DNA from: Acidaminobacter hydrogenoformans DSM 2784
Lineage (GTDB): Bacteria > Bacillota > Clostridia > Peptostreptococcales > Acidaminobacteraceae
Assembly: GCF_900103005.1 (NCBI RefSeq)
Contig: NZ_FMWL01000015.1
Location: 28,463 to 92,462 of the forward strand
DNA length: 64,000 nucleotides
Reading direction: 5' to 3'
Shown: piece by piece, positions 43,328 to 55,605 of the stretch
How the letters are laid out: each line of letters opens with the position of its first letter
How positions within the stretch are numbered: the first letter of the stretch is position 1
The notes under the pieces: model-generated
Databases searched by the model: none
What the model was told of the DNA's origin: nothing
The model's input: only the letters and a program-made list of their open reading frames with translations
Made by a program: the position numbers and the translations under genes

Positions 43328-45466
43328 TTAATTTTCCTTTGCTTCAAGATGTTGTAGATACTGAAAATCCACCTGGCGCTGATCCACGTCGACCCGGGTC
43401 AGCTTGACCTCGACCAGGTCGCCAATGCTGAAGCGTTTTCTGCTTCTCGCCCCTACCAGCGCCATACTCTTCTCATCATAATCAAAGTCATCCATGATTT
43501 CAAGGCTTGACATATGCACCAGGCCCTCCACCGTATTAGGCAGCTCGACAAAGAAGCCAAAGCTCAGCACTGAAGAAATCAAGCCGCTGAAGGTTTCGCC
43601 CACATGAGACGCCATGTATTCCGCTTTTTTCATGTCGTCCGCGTCCCGCTCCGCCTGCTCAGCCACGCGCTCGCGATCGGAGGACTGTATGGACGCCTCT
43701 TCCACAATGCCCTTCAGAGAGGCAATCCTGCGGTCAGAGAGCTTGCCTCTCAGGGACTCTTTGATAATCCGGTGGATCTGAAGATCCGGATAGCGCCGGA
43801 TAGGGGAAGTGAAGTGGCAGTAATATTCTGCTGCCAGTCCAAAGTGACCCTCGTTCAGCGGCGAGTACTTGGCCTGCTTAAGGGACCTGAGCATTAGTTT
43901 GTTCACCACGTGCTCTTCCTTGTGGCCTTCAATCTGTTCCAGGATCTCCTGCACAGTCTTTGGCTCAATCCCGTCTTTGCCAATCTTAACTTTCACGCCC
44001 AGGTTGTAAAGGTATTTGATGAAGGTCTCAATCTTTTCCTCATCCGGATCTTCGTGGATCCTGTAGACAAACGGGAAATCCTTTTTGTTGAAGTGCTCTG
44101 CCACCGTTTCATTGGCAATCAGCATGAATTCCTCGATCATGCGGTTGGCCACCCGGCGTTCATCCAGAACGACATCAATGGCTTTGCCTTCTTCGTCCGT
44201 CAAGACCTTGCCTTCGACAAAATTGAAGTCTATGGCGCCACGGTCCATACGGCGTTTTCTCAGGATCTTAGCCAGGGCTTCATATTGCTTGAGCTCCGGC
44301 ATGAGATCTTTGTATTTCTCTACAATCTCTGCTTCTGCCTGATCTTCAAGCAGGTTTGAGACATCCGTATAAATCATCCGGTATTTGGAACGGATCACAG
44401 ACTCATAGATTTCATGCTTGATCACGTCGCCGGTTGGGTTGATTTCCATGTCGACGCTGAGTGTAAAGCGGTCCACATCCGGATGGAGGCTGCAAAGACC
44501 GTTGGACAGACGCTTTGGCAGCATTGGGACGACCTTGTCCACCAGATAAACGGAGGTGCCCCGGTCAAAGGCATCCCGGTCCAGAGCTGAGCCTTCTTTA
44601 ACATAGTGGGTAACGTCCGCAATATGAACGCCTAAAAGCAGATTGCCGTTATCCAGGGTATCAATGGAAATCGCATCATCCAGGTCCTTGGCATCTGCCC
44701 CGTCTATGGTGATAACGAGTTCGTTCCTGAGGTCCCTGCGGCGCTCCAGCTCCGCTGGATCGAGCGCTTCAGGGAAAGCCTCCGCTTCCGCCTCAACTGC
44801 GGGCGGGAAGGCCTCCGGCAAATTGAACTTTCGGATAACCGAGAGGATGTCGACATAAGGATCACCTTTTTTCCCAAGGATCTCCACAATCTCGCCGCCT
44901 GGAATCTTGGAGCCCTTAGGCCAGTCGGTGACTTTCAGGACAACAATATCTCCGTCCATAGCCTGATTGGTGTTGGCCAAATGAACATAGAAGTTTGTGC
45001 CGACTTTGGGATCCTGAGGCTCTACCAGGCCAAATTTTTTCTGCAGCTTAAAGGTGCCTATCACTTGTGTGGTGCCCCGGGTGAGGACCTTCACGACGGC
45101 ACCTTCGCGCCTGCGACCATCGGCAGAGCGCTTTACAATTTTTACGAGGAGAATATCTCCTTCGAAAACGCCTTCCAGCTCCGGCTCCGGCAGGAAGACA
45201 TCATTGCCCTTCTCGCCCTTTACCATGAGGAAGCCATAGCCGCCTTGGGCTATATCCACCTTGCCTATGACCATGTCAAACATTGCAGGCGTTCCATACT
45301 TTTTCTTCTTTGTAGCGACTATGGTGCCCGCCGCGGCCATTTCTTCAAGGGCATTGTAAAAAAGACCCTTGTCCTCAACGCTGATCTCAAGAAACTCTTC
45401 CAAATTATAATCAAAGACAGGCTGTTTAAAATGGTTTTCGATGGCGTCTAAAATTCGGTCTTTCAT
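43328..45466 (-). CDS. rnr: Ribonuclease R
   Basis: 712 residues. After N-terminal cold-shock-like domains (GGYGFLMVKGEKGNDVFLPE) comes the RNB exonuclease: ITIDGADAKDLDDAISID with metal-binding aspartates, then YRIHEDPDEEK and HFTSPIRRYPDLQIHR. The C-terminal S1 domain is GETFSGLISSVLSFGFFVEL. It degrades structured RNA in the 3'-5' direction and acts with SmpB/tmRNA on defective messages, which matches the gene order rnr-HAD-smpB-ssrA. The C-terminus ends QHLEAKEN, without the long basic tail of some RNase R proteins. Confidence 0.96.
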   Translation of the reverse strand: MKDRILDAIENHFKQPVFDYNLEEFLEISVEDKGLFYNALEEMAAAGTIVATKKKKYGTPAMFDMVIGKVDIAQGGYGFLMVKGEKGNDVFLPEPELEGVFEGDILLVKIVKRSADGRRREGAVVKVLTRGTTQVIGTFKLQKKFGLVEPQDPKVGTNFYVHLANTNQAMDGDIVVLKVTDWPKGSKIPGGEIVEILGKKGDPYVDILSVIRKFNLPEAFPPAVEAEAEAFPEALDPAELERRRDLRNELVITIDGADAKDLDDAISIDTLDNGNLLLGVHIADVTHYVKEGSALDRDAFDRGTSVYLVDKVVPMLPKRLSNGLCSLHPDVDRFTLSVDMEINPTGDVIKHEIYESVIRSKYRMIYTDVSNLLEDQAEAEIVEKYKDLMPELKQYEALAKILRKRRMDRGAIDFNFVEGKVLTDEEGKAIDVVLDERRVANRMIEEFMLIANETVAEHFNKKDFPFVYRIHEDPDEEKIETFIKYLYNLGVKVKIGKDGIEPKTVQEILEQIEGHKEEHVVNKLMLRSLKQAKYSPLNEGHFGLAAEYYCHFTSPIRRYPDLQIHRIIKESLRGKLSDRRIASLKGIVEEASIQSSDRERVAEQAERDADDMKKAEYMASHVGETFSGLISSVLSFGFFVELPNTVEGLVHMSSLEIMDDFDYDEKSMALVGARSRKRFSIGDLVEVKLTRVDVDQRQVDFQYLQHLEAKEN

Positions 45467-45572
45467 GGGAAACCTCCTGTTTGGGTGATGCTGCTGCTTT
45501 AGTCAACACAAATCATAAATTATATACCCACTCAGAATGCCAAATACCAAAGTATTGCCACGCGTTCCATTA

Positions 45573-45602
45573 AAGAAACCCCTCCAGTCTGGCCGGAGGG
45601 GC
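45573..45602 (-). terminator. Terminator after hppA
   Basis: CCCCTCC/GGAGGGG stem with nine-base loop and TTTCTTTA on the minus strand, just after the hppA stop. It separates hppA from rnr. Confidence 0.88.
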
Positions 45603-45619
45603 CTCAAATCAAATTTTAA

Positions 45620-47605
45620 TTAAAGCAGGGATCCCATCTGAATGAAGAGCGGCGCGAATACGAGCGCAACAATGGTCATCAGCTTGATGAGGATGTTGAT
45701 GGACGGACCGGAAGTATCCTTGAACGGGTCGCCTACTGTGTCGCCAACGACCGCTGCCTTGTGAGGCTCGCTGCCCTTGCCGCCGTGGTGACCTTCTTCA
45801 ATGTATTTCTTCGCGTTGTCCCAAGCGCCGCCCGCGTTAGCCATAAAGATCGCGAGGAGAACACCAGTAACGAGCGCGCCGGCAAGCATGCCACCGAGCG
45901 CTTCAACGCCAAGAATCAGACCCATTGCAATTGGAGAAATAACTGCCATCAGGCCAGGAACCATCATTTCTTTCAGCGCTGCAGCCGTTGAAATGTCAAC
46001 GCACTTCGCATACTCAGGCACTGCTTTACCTTCCATGATGCCCGGAATTTCGCGGAACTGGCGGCGAACTTCTTCAATCATTTCAAAAGCAGCCTTACCA
46101 ACAGATTCCATAGTCATAGCGGAGAACAGGAACGGCAGCATACCGCCAATAAAGAGACCTACGACAACGTTTGGATTGAGGATGTCAATCTTTTCGATCT
46201 TAGCCGCAGTCGCAAAGGACGCAAAGAGCGCGAGTGCCGTCAAAGCCGCAGAGCCAATGGCAAAGCCTTTGCCGATGGCTGCAGTCGTGTTGCCAACTGC
46301 ATCAAGCTTATCTGTGATCTTACGGACTTCTTTAGGAAGCTCGCACATTTCCGCAATGCCGCCAGCATTGTCCGCAATAGGACCGTATGCGTCAACCGCA
46401 ACCGTGATGCCCGTTGTGGAAAGCATACCAACCGCCGCGAGGGCAATGCCGTAAAGGCCCATAAACTTGTAGGATACCAGAGTCGCAAGCGCAATCAGGA
46501 TGATTGGAATCGCTGTAGAATACATGCCGACCGCAAGGCCGCTGATGATTGTTGTTGCTGGACCCGTCATGGATTGAGCCGCGATTTTCTTAACAGACTT
46601 GTAGTCGCCAGACGTATAGATTTCTGTGACTTGTCCAATCAATGTACCCGCGATCAAACCCGCAACGATGGCAAATGCTGCGTTCATGTTGCCAAATGCC
46701 ATGTTGGAGAGGATAAACGAAGCGACCACCACAATGCCGGAGCTGACATAAGTGCTCATTTTGAGTGCCTTATGCGGGTCAGACTTTTCATCACCTTTAA
46801 CAAAGAAGGTTGCTACTATAGATGCTAAGATGCCCACTGTCGCGAGCGCGATAGGGAACAAAATACCCGCTTCGTTGTAAAGGACAAAGCCGAGTGTTAC
46901 AGATGCTATTATGGAACCGACATAAGATTCAAACAGGTCCGCGCCCATACCCGCGACGTCACCCACGTTGTCGCCCACGTTGTCCGCGATGACAGCAGGG
47001 TTTCTTGGATCGTCTTCCGGAATACCGGCTTCAACTTTACCGACCAGGTCAGCGCCGACGTCAGCCGCTTTTGTATAGATGCCGCCGCCGACACGGCCAA
47101 AGAGCGCGATGGAGGAAGCGCCAAGGCCAAAGCCGGTGATGATTGTACCATCTCTGAAAATCAAATAGAGGACTGTGACACCAATAATCCCCAGACCAAC
47201 AACGGACATTCCCATGACCGCGCCGCCTGAAAACGCGACGGAAAGCGCACGGTTCATACCGCTTTCTTTAGCGGCGTTCGCTGTACGTACGTTGGCTTTC
47301 GTAGCGACTTGCATGCCAATAAAACCAGCCAAAGCAGAAAAAAGCGCACCAACAAGAAACGAGACCCCTGTCTGCCAGTTGATGCCAATAGAAATGATAA
47401 CGAATAAGACCAGCGCAAAGATGACGAGCGTCTTATATTCTCTTCTCAAGAACGCCATGGCACCTTCGTGAATGTATGAGGAAATCTCCTTCATACGCTC
47501 TGTTCCTACATTGACCGTGTTGATCTTTGCAGTAACGAGGTAGTAAGCAAACGCCAGCGCAAGAAGGCCTGCAACCGGGGCCGCGTAAATCATGCTGAAA
47601 CTCAA
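45620..47605 (-). CDS. hppA: K+-stimulated ion-pumping membrane pyrophosphatase
   Basis: 661 residues with about 16 membrane helices. The catalytic loop [20 protein letters not shown] and [18 protein letters not shown] carry the pyrophosphate/Mg-binding acids. [14 protein letters not shown] has alanine where K+-independent enzymes have lysine, so it should need K+ and pump Na+ or H+ on hydrolysis of PPi; which ion cannot be settled by eye. It lies between secG and rnr, in an otherwise standard clostridial gene order, between two terminators or gaps. Confidence 0.96.
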   Translation of the reverse strand: MSFSMIYAAPVAGLLALAFAYYLVTAKINTVNVGTERMKEISSYIHEGAMAFLRREYKTLVIFALVLFVIISIGINWQTGVSFLVGALFSALAGFIGMQVATKANVRTANAAKESGMNRALSVAFSGGAVMGMSVVGLGIIGVTVLYLIFRDGTIITGFGLGASSIALFGRVGGGIYTKAADVGADLVGKVEAGIPEDDPRNPAVIADNVGDNVGDVAGMGADLFESYVGSIIASVTLGFVLYNEAGILFPIALATVGILASIVATFFVKGDEKSDPHKALKMSTYVSSGIVVVASFILSNMAFGNMNAAFAIVAGLIAGTLIGQVTEIYTSGDYKSVKKIAAQSMTGPATTIISGLAVGMYSTAIPIILIALATLVSYKFMGLYGIALAAVGMLSTTGITVAVDAYGPIADNAGGIAEMCELPKEVRKITDKLDAVGNTTAAIGKGFAIGSAALTALALFASFATAAKIEKIDILNPNVVVGLFIGGMLPFLFSAMTMESVGKAAFEMIEEVRRQFREIPGIMEGKAVPEYAKCVDISTAAALKEMMVPGLMAVISPIAMGLILGVEALGGMLAGALVTGVLLAIFMANAGGAWDNAKKYIEEGHHGGKGSEPHKAAVVGDTVGDPFKDTSGPSINILIKLMTIVALVFAPLFIQMGSLL

Positions 47606-47641
47606 ATCTGTCTCCTCCTTAATAGTGTGATGTATTTTGTT

Positions 47642-47878
47642 TTATCTGCCCTGAAGATAGACCAGCAGAAGGGTACAAAGAATAAAAGCAACAGCGGCAA
47701 TTTTAGTGATTCTGTCAAGCAAATCGTCATAGGCTCTGCCCTTTTGTTTTCCGAAAAGCTGCTCAGCGCCGCCAGCGATCGAGCCGGAAAGCCCCGCGCT
47801 TTTCCCTGAATGAAGCAGAACGCTTGCGATCAGTACCAATGAAGCAATTACGACAACGATCATCACAAATGTATCCAT
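47642..47878 (-). CDS. secG: Protein translocase subunit SecG
   Basis: 78 residues, two membrane helices: MDTFVMIVVVIASLVLIASVLL and a second (AAVAFILCTLLLVYL), with HSGKSAGLSGSIAGGAEQLFG between, which is the SecG signature loop. It assists SecYEG in protein export. It has its own promoter and lies just upstream of hppA, probably co-transcribed. Confidence 0.95.
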   Translation of the reverse strand: MDTFVMIVVVIASLVLIASVLLHSGKSAGLSGSIAGGAEQLFGKQKGRAYDDLLDRITKIAAVAFILCTLLLVYLQGR

Positions 47879-47915
47879 TAATCATTTCCTCCTCATGAGT
47901 TGTTTACCATGGATT

Positions 47916-47944
47916 ATTCTAACATAGTGATTTTGTTAAATCAA
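47916..47944 (-). promoter_or_regulatory. Candidate promoter of secG
   Basis: Minus-strand TTGATT (47939-47944) and TAGAAT (47916-47921), 17 bases apart, about 40 bases upstream of the secG start. The boxes are near but not at consensus. Confidence 0.6.
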
Positions 47945-48084
47945 CCAGATTTGTATATTGTATAATTTAAAACTTTAGGTAAAAATTAAACATTTTGTTG
48001 AAATTGCAATGTATTTTCTTCTTTCTTTCATTTTATAAAATCATGCCGTCTTCAACGGTCCAGCAGCAAGGCCAATAACAAAGA

Positions 48085-48130
48085 AAAGAAAGGAAATTGG
48101 TACCTTAGGCAAAAATCCTGTCGGTACCAA
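48085..48130 (-). terminator. Terminator after eno
   Basis: TTGGTACC/GGTACCAA stem with a possible CC/GG inner pair, then TTTCCTTTCTTTTCTTTG on the minus strand, about 30 bases after the eno stop. It marks the end of the glycolytic transcript. Confidence 0.85.
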
Positions 48131-48160
48131 CTTCCCTCCTGCATTATAATGGTTCCAAAC

Positions 48161-51069
<2,909 letters not shown>

Positions 51070-51080
51070 GGCTCATCTCC

Positions 51081-51827
51081 TTAAAAATTGACTAGGGAAA
51101 GGAAGCTGTCCGGTTTTAAACTTGCGCCGCCCACAAGAGCGCCGTCAATGTCAACTTCATTCATAATCTCTTCGACGTTATCCGGTTTAACGCTTCCGCC
51201 GTACTGGATCCGCATTTCTTCGGAAACTTCATCCCCATATTTCGCCTCCACCAGACTGCGAATATAGGCAATGACCTCCTGAGCCTGAGCCGCCGTTGCC
51301 GTTCTGCCTGTTCCGATAGCCCAAACCGGCTCGTAGGCCACTACAGTTTCAGCGGCCAGCTCTGGCGAAATGCCTTCAAATGCGGCTTCAACCTGACGTT
51401 TGACCACACTTTCCGTGGTGCCGGCTTCTCGTTCCTCGAGGGTTTCGCCACAGCAGACTATGGGTTTAAGCCCTGAGGCATGGGCTTTTTTAAGCTTCAG
51501 ATTGACGGTTTCGTCCGTCTCGTTGAAATACTGCCTGCGCTCAGAGTGGCCAATAACCACATAAGTCGCGCCAACTTCTTTAAGCATATCCGCGGACACT
51601 TCCCCGGTAAACGCGCCAAAGTCCTCATAGTGCATGTTTTGGGCCGCTATTTTAACTGGCGTGCCTTCAGCGGCTGTGCTGAGCGGTTGAATAAGGGTAA
51701 AGGGAACGCAAAGTACCACTTCGACCTCAGTGTCGCCAAGACTTGCGGCGACTTCTTTGACAAATGCCTTGCCGCTCTCTATGGTCATATGCATTTTCCA
51801 GTTCCCTGCGATTATGGGTTTTCGCAT
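51081..51827 (-). CDS. tpiA: Triosephosphate isomerase
   Basis: 248 residues. AGNWKMHM holds the Asn/Lys pair, YVVIGHSERRQ the catalytic His, and VAYEPVWAIGTGRT the catalytic Glu in the flexible loop region. It interconverts dihydroxyacetone phosphate and glyceraldehyde 3-phosphate. GAGGAGGAC precedes the start. It is separated from pgk by a clear terminator-like hairpin, so it, gpmI and eno may have a second promoter or be read through. Confidence 0.97.
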   Translation of the reverse strand: MRKPIIAGNWKMHMTIESGKAFVKEVAASLGDTEVEVVLCVPFTLIQPLSTAAEGTPVKIAAQNMHYEDFGAFTGEVSADMLKEVGATYVVIGHSERRQYFNETDETVNLKLKKAHASGLKPIVCCGETLEEREAGTTESVVKRQVEAAFEGISPELAAETVVAYEPVWAIGTGRTATAAQAQEVIAYIRSLVEAKYGDEVSEEMRIQYGGSVKPDNVEEIMNEVDIDGALVGGASLKPDSFLSLVNF

Positions 51828-51883
51828 GAATGTCCTCCTCAGTAATGCTTCTGCGGTATTTTAACCGTTTTTAGCAATCGGCT

Positions 51884-51915
51884 AAAAAAATGCGGTTCAG
51901 ACCGAACCGCATTTT
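51884..51915 (-). terminator. Intrinsic terminator between pgk and tpiA
   Basis: AAAATGCGGTTC paired with GAACCGCATTTTTTT on the minus strand around a short loop, then a T-tract. It lies within an operon that otherwise looks continuous, so it may adjust the level of the downstream genes. Confidence 0.85.
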
Positions 51916-51993
51916 CTTCACGATGGCTGTGCATTATCTTATCATTATATCACTTTTCGGTTATGGGTTAAATTCATTTTGAAATATATTGGC

Positions 51994-53190
51994 TTAGCGG
52001 TCTTTGAGCGCCGCGATCCCTGGAAGTTCTTTGCCTTCGAGGAATTCAAGGGAAGCGCCGCCGCCTGTGGAAATATGGGTCATCTTATCCCCAAAGCCAA
52101 GCTGATTGACCGCTGCTGCGCTGTCTCCGCCGCCTATGACAGTGATTGCTTCAGATTCAGCCATTGCGCTGGCGACTTCAAACGTTCCCGTCGCAAAAGA
52201 CTTGAATTCGAAAACACCCATAGGACCATTCCAGACGACCGTCTTTGCACTGGAAATAACGCGCTTGAAGTTCTCGACAGTTTTAGGGCCTATATCGAGC
52301 CCCATGAAGCCCTCTGGAATCTCAGCGTCGCTGGAGACCTTAGGGACAGCATCCGCAGAAAATGCATCCGCGTAAACGTGGTCGACCGGCAAAAGAAGCT
52401 CTATGCCTTTTGCCTTAGCCTTTTCAACCATTTCGAGCGCATAATCCATTTTGTCCGCTTCCAGCAGCGAAGAGCCAATATTGTGGCCCTGGGCTTTGAG
52501 GAACGTATAGGCCATGCCGCCGCCAATAATGAGAGCATCCACTTTCTCAAGCAGATTACGGATGACTTCAATTTTGTCGGAAACTTTAGCGCCGCCAAGA
52601 ATAGCGACAAGTGGCCTCTCCGGCTGGGTCACCGCAGCGCCCAGATACTTGAGCTCCTTCTCGATCAAATAGCCGCAGGCTGCTTCCTCCACGAATTGAG
52701 TCACACCTACGGTTGAGGAATGGGCCCTGTGGGCGGACCCAAAAGCGTCGTTCACATAAAGGTCAGCCAGGGATGCCAAATCCTTTGAAAATGCTTCACC
52801 GTTCTTGGTCTCTTCACTTCTGAATCGCGTATTTTCAAGCAAGACAACCTCTCCTGCCTTCATGGCTTCGACCGCGGCGCGGGCTTTTGGTCCCACGACC
52901 TCCATTTCCTCCGGGAACCCAACCGGAACCCCGAGAATCTCTGAGAGACGTTTCGCCACAGGCGCCAAAGAAAACGCGGATAGATTGTCTCCTTTAGGCT
53001 TTCCAAGGTGTGAACACAGAATCACTTTCGCCCCGTTTTCCATCAGATATCTTATAGTTGGAAGCGCGCCGGTGATTCTGCTTTCATCCGTAATGACCCC
53101 GTCTTTAAGAGGAACGTTGAAATCCACACGTACCAAGACGCGTTTGTCCTTAACCGCGAGATCCTCAACGCTTTTCTTATTGTAAACCAT
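51994..53190 (-). CDS. pgk: Phosphoglycerate kinase
   Basis: 398 residues from ATG 53190 (AGGGAGG upstream; a nine-codon upstream extension has no site). [15 protein letters not shown] and the C-terminal [16 protein letters not shown] plus [18 protein letters not shown] are the substrate and nucleotide-binding signatures. It makes ATP from 1,3-bisphosphoglycerate. It lies 130 bases downstream of gap and is followed by the terminator-like hairpin. Confidence 0.98.
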   Translation of the reverse strand: MVYNKKSVEDLAVKDKRVLVRVDFNVPLKDGVITDESRITGALPTIRYLMENGAKVILCSHLGKPKGDNLSAFSLAPVAKRLSEILGVPVGFPEEMEVVGPKARAAVEAMKAGEVVLLENTRFRSEETKNGEAFSKDLASLADLYVNDAFGSAHRAHSSTVGVTQFVEEAACGYLIEKELKYLGAAVTQPERPLVAILGGAKVSDKIEVIRNLLEKVDALIIGGGMAYTFLKAQGHNIGSSLLEADKMDYALEMVEKAKAKGIELLLPVDHVYADAFSADAVPKVSSDAEIPEGFMGLDIGPKTVENFKRVISSAKTVVWNGPMGVFEFKSFATGTFEVASAMAESEAITVIGGGDSAAAVNQLGFGDKMTHISTGGGASLEFLEGKELPGIAALKDR

Positions 53191-53256
53191 TTGATTTTCC
53201 TCCCTAAAAAATGTCATTTTAAATCCGCCTTAATGATTATGAAAACCCGGACCAAC

Positions 53257-53290
53257 TTCAGGGTTTCCAGCGAAAGCCGCAAACCCTGAA
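53257..53290. repeat. Stem-loop between gap and pgk
   Basis: Perfect 10-bp arms TTCAGGGTTT/AAACCCTGAA around 14 bases. No strong T-tract; perhaps an mRNA-processing or stabilising element that uncouples gap from pgk, as cleavage near gap is known in Bacillus. Confidence 0.6.
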
Positions 53291-53320
53291 TCCAGCCCGG
53301 ATCTCATTTCATAAATCAGA

Positions 53321-54337
53321 TTAAATCCCTTTCTCGACCATGTAAGCGACAAGGTCTACGACGCGGGCAGAATAGCCCCACTCATTGTCATACCAGGAGA
53401 CGACCTTAAGCATGTTGTCCCCAATGACCATGGTAGACAAACCGTCGATAATGGAAGACCTTTCGTCCATCTTGTAATCCATGGACACCAAAGGCTCATC
53501 AGAAAAGCCCAGGATCCCTTTAAGCGCGCCTTCAGAAGCCGCTTTAAGCACCGCGTTGACTTCTTCAGCTGTAACTTTCTTTTCTGTTTCAACAACCATA
53601 TCAACAATGGATACCGTAGGGGTAGGCACGCGAAGTGAAAAGCCGTTGAACTTCCCTTTCAGCTCTGGAATAACGAGGGCAACAGCCTGGGCAGCACCTG
53701 TGGACGTTGGGATAATGTTCTCTGCCGCAGCCCTGGCACGTCTCAGGTCTTTGTGGGAGCCGTCCAAAATGCGCTGGTCGTTTGTATAGGAGTGAATGGT
53801 CGTCATGAGACCTTTGACGATGCCAAAGTTCTCAACGAGTACCTTCGCGAAAGGCGCGAGGCAGTTGGTCGTGCAGGAAGCATTGGAGACAATGTTGTGC
53901 TTCGCCGGATCATAGAGCCCTTCATTGACGCCCATGACTATTGTAACATCCTCATCCTTGCCAGGCGCGGTGAGCAGCACCTTTTTAGCGCCGCGCTCAA
54001 TGTGCATGGCGAGCTCTTTGCCTGTCCTGAAAGCACCGGAAGCCTCAATGACGACATCAATGTCATGCTCTGCCCAAGGCATGTTTTCCAGTTTTCTTTC
54101 CGAAGTGATTTTGACTTCTTTTCCATTGACAAACAGACTGCTGCCTTCTGCGTATACCTCACCGTCAAATTTTCCAAACAATGTGTCATACTTGAGGAGA
54201 TGGGCTTGAGAAGCCGCGTCTCTTGGTCCATTGATCAAAACGATCTCAAAATTTGGATCTTTCATGCCTGCATAAATTCTAAAAGTATTTCTACCAATTC
54301 TGCCAAACCCGTTGATTGCTACTCTTGTTTTTCTCAT
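53321..54337 (-). CDS. gap: Glyceraldehyde-3-phosphate dehydrogenase (NAD-dependent type)
   Basis: 338 residues. [17 protein letters not shown] binds the nicotinamide cofactor, [17 protein letters not shown] has the catalytic cysteine and [16 protein letters not shown] the C-terminal signature. It oxidises glyceraldehyde 3-phosphate with phosphate. It follows cggR by 23 bases, the arrangement that CggR controls in Bacillus. Confidence 0.98.
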   Translation of the reverse strand: MRKTRVAINGFGRIGRNTFRIYAGMKDPNFEIVLINGPRDAASQAHLLKYDTLFGKFDGEVYAEGSSLFVNGKEVKITSERKLENMPWAEHDIDVVIEASGAFRTGKELAMHIERGAKKVLLTAPGKDEDVTIVMGVNEGLYDPAKHNIVSNASCTTNCLAPFAKVLVENFGIVKGLMTTIHSYTNDQRILDGSHKDLRRARAAAENIIPTSTGAAQAVALVIPELKGKFNGFSLRVPTPTVSIVDMVVETEKKVTAEEVNAVLKAASEGALKGILGFSDEPLVSMDYKMDERSSIIDGLSTMVIGDNMLKVVSWYDNEWGYSARVVDLVAYMVEKGI

Positions 54338-54360
54338 GAGTCATCCTCCTTGAATGTAGT

Positions 54361-55428
54361 TTATTTTGTGTCATTCAATATAGCTTTTGCGACCACTTCA
54401 TCCGTCACCAGGATCAGCCCCGGATGCAGCTTGCAAATTGATACAATGGCGTCTTTCTTCCCCAGTCCCCCTGCCACGGCGACCGGATTCTCTATGGTCT
54501 TGAACTGCTCAAGACTGATGCCGATGGTGCTGATTTCATACACTATCTCACCTTCGCGGTTAAAGTAATGCCCAAAAGCTTCCGCGACAGCATCTCTACT
54601 GTTAATGATACCAATTTCTTCTTGATTTAAACCACGACGTGTTGCCATTGTCATAGCATCACCAATTCCAAAGAGCAACACCGTGATATTTTTTATGAGT
54701 GCCATCAGTGCTTTAATTTCCGGTTCATTTTTGAGGCTGCTGATGGCGTCCTTGGAAAGTATATCCGGTGAAAAAAGCAGCTTATACTGGCATCCCAGCA
54801 TATTGGCAAAGCGCTCCACCAAGGTATTGGCCTGGAGCTCCGCACGATTGCCCACTCCACCCCTTGCCGGAAGAATCATTGCGCCAGGCAGATGATCCTT
54901 TTCATGGCGAAAACTGTCAATCACGCTCTGAACCGTGGTTCCACCAGTGATTCCAATAATACTGTCATTATGAATAAGCTTTTTCAAGTAATGGGCTGCT
55001 GCTTTGCCAAGCTCTTTCTGAGCAGCGGTCTGATCTTCGGGATTCACAACAGGAGAAAGAATGACCTTTCGTATTCCCAGGGCCTTCTCCAGGCGCTGGG
55101 ACATTTCCTTGAGCCCTGTACGATTCTGAAAATATTTCTTCAGCAATTCGTAGATTTCATACCCTTTTTTCGTCAAATACATCCCTTCAAGAGAAAAATC
55201 TACCAATCCCTGCTCTTTAAGGATCAGGGCTTCCTTACGGGCGACGCGTTCCGTCAGCCCAAGCTGCGTGGAAAGATTCCTTCTCCCAATGGGCTGATCA
55301 TCATGCAGCAATGTCAGGATTCTATAGCGGGAAGCAAGTGCTTCAACCATTTCCGGTGCCGTATTTCTCAACATGTCAGCGACGTCTGACAAAAGCATTA
55401 CATCTTCAGGAGCGTGGTCTGAATACAT
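54361..55428 (-). CDS. cggR: Central glycolytic genes regulator CggR (SorC family)
   Basis: 355 residues from ATG 55428, which has CTGGAGG five bases upstream; an in-frame upstream extension has no site. The N-terminal winged helix (RRNLSTQLGLTERVARKEALIL) is followed by the SorC sugar-phosphate-binding domain with IIGITGGTTVQSVID and GGLGKKDAIVSICKL. In Bacillus CggR represses the gap operon until fructose-1,6-bisphosphate releases it. Operator-like repeats lie before its own start and after the promoter, so it would repress itself and the genes downstream. Confidence 0.95.
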   Translation of the reverse strand: MYSDHAPEDVMLLSDVADMLRNTAPEMVEALASRYRILTLLHDDQPIGRRNLSTQLGLTERVARKEALILKEQGLVDFSLEGMYLTKKGYEIYELLKKYFQNRTGLKEMSQRLEKALGIRKVILSPVVNPEDQTAAQKELGKAAAHYLKKLIHNDSIIGITGGTTVQSVIDSFRHEKDHLPGAMILPARGGVGNRAELQANTLVERFANMLGCQYKLLFSPDILSKDAISSLKNEPEIKALMALIKNITVLLFGIGDAMTMATRRGLNQEEIGIINSRDAVAEAFGHYFNREGEIVYEISTIGISLEQFKTIENPVAVAGGLGKKDAIVSICKLHPGLILVTDEVVAKAILNDTK

Positions 55429-55451
55429 AGATACCTCCAGTTTCATTTGCT

Positions 55452-55487
55452 GGGACAAAATTAGTCCTTGTGTTCATTATTAGTCCC
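55452..55487 (-). promoter_or_regulatory. Candidate CggR operator
   Basis: Minus-strand GGGACTAATAATG then AGGACTAATTTTGTCCC: GGACTAAT twice as direct repeats about 20 bases apart, the second followed by TTTTGTCC. CggR of Bacillus binds two direct repeats of a GGGAC-TGTC type. It lies about 30 bases after the promoter -10 box, and just before the start codon. Confidence 0.72.
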
Positions 55488-55517
55488 AGCAGACTTAAAA
55501 AAATATCCACTCACCTG

Positions 55518-55546
55518 ATTTTATCACAGTTGAGCGGATATTGTAA
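55518..55546 (-). promoter_or_regulatory. Promoter of the cggR-gap operon
   Basis: TTACAA (55541-55546) and TAAAAT (55518-55523) at 17 bases apart. An 11-base inverted repeat, ATATCC-R-CTCA, spans the -10 region and may add structure. Confidence 0.68.
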
Positions 55547-55605
55547 CCATATTCTGGTGACTGATTTTACTTTCGTAGATTTCTCACAAGCTTAAGTCTG
55601 ACACC

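Noticed and set aside
45110..45127. GACCATCGGCAG in rnr as another hairpin-repeat copy
   Set aside because: It encodes the coding segment ADGRR, has no second arm nearby, and is a chance match.
45801..46454. Plus-strand open frame of 217 codons opposite hppA
   Set aside because: It is the antisense shadow of a strongly conserved gene and has no ribosome binding site.
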